Shown here: positions 62,688 to 64,000 of the stretch, piece by piece
Layout of the letters: each line of letters opens with the position of its first letter
How positions within the stretch are numbered: position 1 is the first letter of the stretch
Assembly (NCBI GenBank): GCA_963731125.1
Contig: CAVSVP010000008.1
Coordinates: forward strand, 124,001-188,000
DNA length: 64,000 bases
DNA from: CAVSVP01 sp963731125
GTDB taxonomy: Bacteria; Pseudomonadota; Gammaproteobacteria; Competibacterales; Competibacteraceae
Direction of reading: 5' to 3'
Position numbers and translations under genes: made by a program
The notes under the pieces: generated by a model
Seen by the model: the letters and a program-made list of their open reading frames with translations, nothing else
Databases searched by the model: none
What the model was told of the DNA's origin: nothing

Positions 62688-63592
62688 GGTAGTGTTTTAG
62701 CTTTGTTGTTTTTATAAAATAATCAACTATCATATTTTGAATTCAAGATGTCAAATTAGCAGAATTTAAACTCAGAAATTTATTATGGTATTAGAACCAA
62801 TTAAATGCCCAAGTTGCGGTGGTATCGATGTTGGTAAACATGGAAAAACGACCAATGGAAAACAACGCTTTCTTTGCAAAGAAAGCGACTGCGAAGAAAA
62901 GACATTTATTCGAGATTATTCAGAGAAAGGTCGCTTGCCAGAAGTCAAGCGAAAAATCATTGAGATGGCCGTAAACGGGAGCGGCATTCGTGAGACGGCC
63001 CGGGTATTGGATATAAGTACAGCGACGGTAATTAATGAATTAAAAAAAAAGGAACCTGAATTGCAATCGGTGAATCAGGCCATTTTAGATATACACTCGC
63101 CTGAGCAGATTGTTGTGGATATTATAAAAATAGATGAAAATCATGAGGTTAATGATCAAGAAATAGAGGTTGAAATGGATGAAATGTGGAGTTATGTGGG
63201 AAGTAAAGCGAATCAAAGATGGCTATGGCATGCCATAGATCGAGCCACTGGCGACGTGCTGGCTTATGTATTCGGGCGCCGCAAGGATGAGGTCTTTCTT
63301 AAATTAAAGGATTTATTGGAACCGTTTGGAATCACCCGTTTTTACACCGACGATTGGGGTTCTTATGGGCGTTATCTAGATCCTGAAAAGCATGTTATCG
63401 GGAAACGGAACACGCAGAAGATAGAGCGGAAACATTTAACGCTACGTACCCGTATTAAGCGGCTCGTCCGCAAAACCATTTGCTTCTCGAAATCAAAACA
63501 AATGCCCGATATCGTCATCGGGTTGTTTGTGAATCGTTATGAGTTTGGCATCCCTATTTAAAATCTATAAACAACAAAGTTAAAACACTACC
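62688..63592 (+). mobile_element. IS1-family insertion sequence
   Basis: GGTAGTGTTTTAGCTTTGTT at the left and its mirror (GGTAGTGTTTTAACTTTGTT read inward) at the right, one mismatch over 24 bases, enclose one transposase gene; total 905 bp. No exact target duplication seen. Confidence 0.9.
62785..63561 (+). CDS. IS1-family transposase (single-frame type)
   Basis: 258 residues. The N-terminal zinc ribbon CPSCGGIDVGKHGKTTNGKQ, then a helix-turn-helix (GSGIRETARVLDISTATVIN), and the DDE core: EMDEMWSYVGSKANQRWLWH, FYTDDWGSYGRY and GKRNTQKIERKHLTLRTRIK. These correspond to InsA plus InsB of IS1 in one uninterrupted frame, as in several non-enteric IS1 relatives, so no frameshift is needed. Confidence 0.93.
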   Translation: MVLEPIKCPSCGGIDVGKHGKTTNGKQRFLCKESDCEEKTFIRDYSEKGRLPEVKRKIIEMAVNGSGIRETARVLDISTATVINELKKKEPELQSVNQAILDIHSPEQIVVDIIKIDENHEVNDQEIEVEMDEMWSYVGSKANQRWLWHAIDRATGDVLAYVFGRRKDEVFLKLKDLLEPFGITRFYTDDWGSYGRYLDPEKHVIGKRNTQKIERKHLTLRTRIKRLVRKTICFSKSKQMPDIVIGLFVNRYEFGIPI

Positions 63593-64000
63593 AATCAGAC
63601 AACCTCCTAATTTATAAAGTAATATATTTAAGAGGGCTCGGAAAAAAAGAGCCAAAACCCGTTTGGCGATGAGTTTGCAACCATCGTTATTGTTGGCCTT
63701 AATGGAAAATACCCTACGAAAAATTTAGTATCTTAGCTCGGCTTTGTACATTGCTGTGAGCATGTTAAGCGCATTGGATTTAAAGAAAAATGTATGAGGG
63801 AACGGATCATAAACCCGGGTGGGGTGCGGCTCAAAGGGCCGATCATCCAAACCGGTAAGCCTTTATATTAATTGAAACATGGTTGGCTAGTTTATTATTC
63901 CTAACTATAACGACTAAAAAATCCGCCTCTCAAAATGAGTTTGGCATAGGCCCCAACTTACCCCATAAAGTTATATCGAGAACTTTTTATGACTACCAAC
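63593..64000. other. Gene-free end of window
   Basis: 408 bases without a supported gene. GGGTGCGGCTCAAAGGGCC and neighbouring G/C-rich patches could form stems, but I cannot name an RNA. An ATGACTACCAAC at the very end (63989) may be the start of a gene that lies outside. Confidence 0.4.

Noticed and set aside
1..64000. CRISPR arrays, rRNA or tRNA genes
   Set aside because: No regularly spaced short repeats and no rRNA or tRNA-like sequence noticed on reading; a tRNAscan-SE and CRISPR search would be needed to exclude short or divergent ones.

Overview
The window looks like an accessory-rich stretch of a gammaproteobacterial chromosome, probably a diazotrophic, polymer-storing environmental lineage. 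No rRNA, tRNA or marker gene fixes the genus, so this rests on family content: a NifX-associated protein and nif-type ferredoxin, a TPP-regulated thiO-thiS-thiG operon, a 2-oxoacid:ferredoxin oxidoreductase, a phasin-like protein, an ackA with a pta remnant, a PEP-CTERM protein and PilZ. G+C varies strongly between blocks: about 17.7-21.3 kb and the gene at 38.5-40.1 kb look AT-rich against their surroundings.

Layout. 0-2.8 kb: korA start and the thiamine operon, minus strand, with a TPP riboswitch. 3-4.4 kb: DUF423 gene, NifX-associated gene and a frameshifted fdxB, then an IS630 element (4.4-5.5 kb), a methyltransferase, an IS982 element (6.3-7.4 kb) and a PilZ protein. 8.6-16.9 kb is ordinary metabolism: penicillin-acylase family protein, acyl-CoA dehydrogenase, DUF72, ilvD and an XRE-type regulator. 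17.3-24.8 kb is a defence/conflict island: an anti-phage-type dCTP deaminase, a vapBC pair (vapC frameshifted) lying between two attC-like sites as if it were an integron cassette, a PEP-CTERM protein, and a DUF4062 gene overlapping a death-like-domain/kinase/double-FGE gene that is cut off at its 3' end.

24.8-31 kb and 43.5-52.7 kb are nests of mobile DNA. An IS66-type element with exact 15-bp ends and an 8-bp target duplication sits inside a broken transposase gene, and its tnpC runs opposite to tnpA/tnpB. Three copies of one group II intron (about 1,869 nt, RT-encoding) each sit at the end of an IS6-type terminal inverted repeat: two in the same ~99-bp MITE in opposite orientations, one in the full IS6 element. 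Two of the three carry a second, ORF-less group II intron (741 and 737 nt) in the domain V hairpin, which makes them candidate twintrons. The third copy is also interrupted in its RT by a 1,753-bp insertion sequence with a 9-bp target duplication and an apparent -1 frameshift transposase. These insertions have truncated metK and pta.

Between the nests lie a P-type cation ATPase (31.7-34.9 kb), a DUF3300-DUF2950 pair, a transposase fragment, a frameshifted membrane protein, a phasin-like gene, DUF2237 and ackA. A short-chain dehydrogenase at 47.3-48.1 kb is bracketed by perfect 31-bp inverted repeats. 53.2-58.6 kb holds a same-strand set (BON-LysM Kbp-like protein, helical protein, DUF6384 membrane protein, coiled-coil Gly-rich protein, DUF533/TerB-like protein) that looks like one envelope-associated system of unknown function. 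The window ends with arylsulfatase, HAD phosphatase and BASS-family transporter genes and an IS1-family element.
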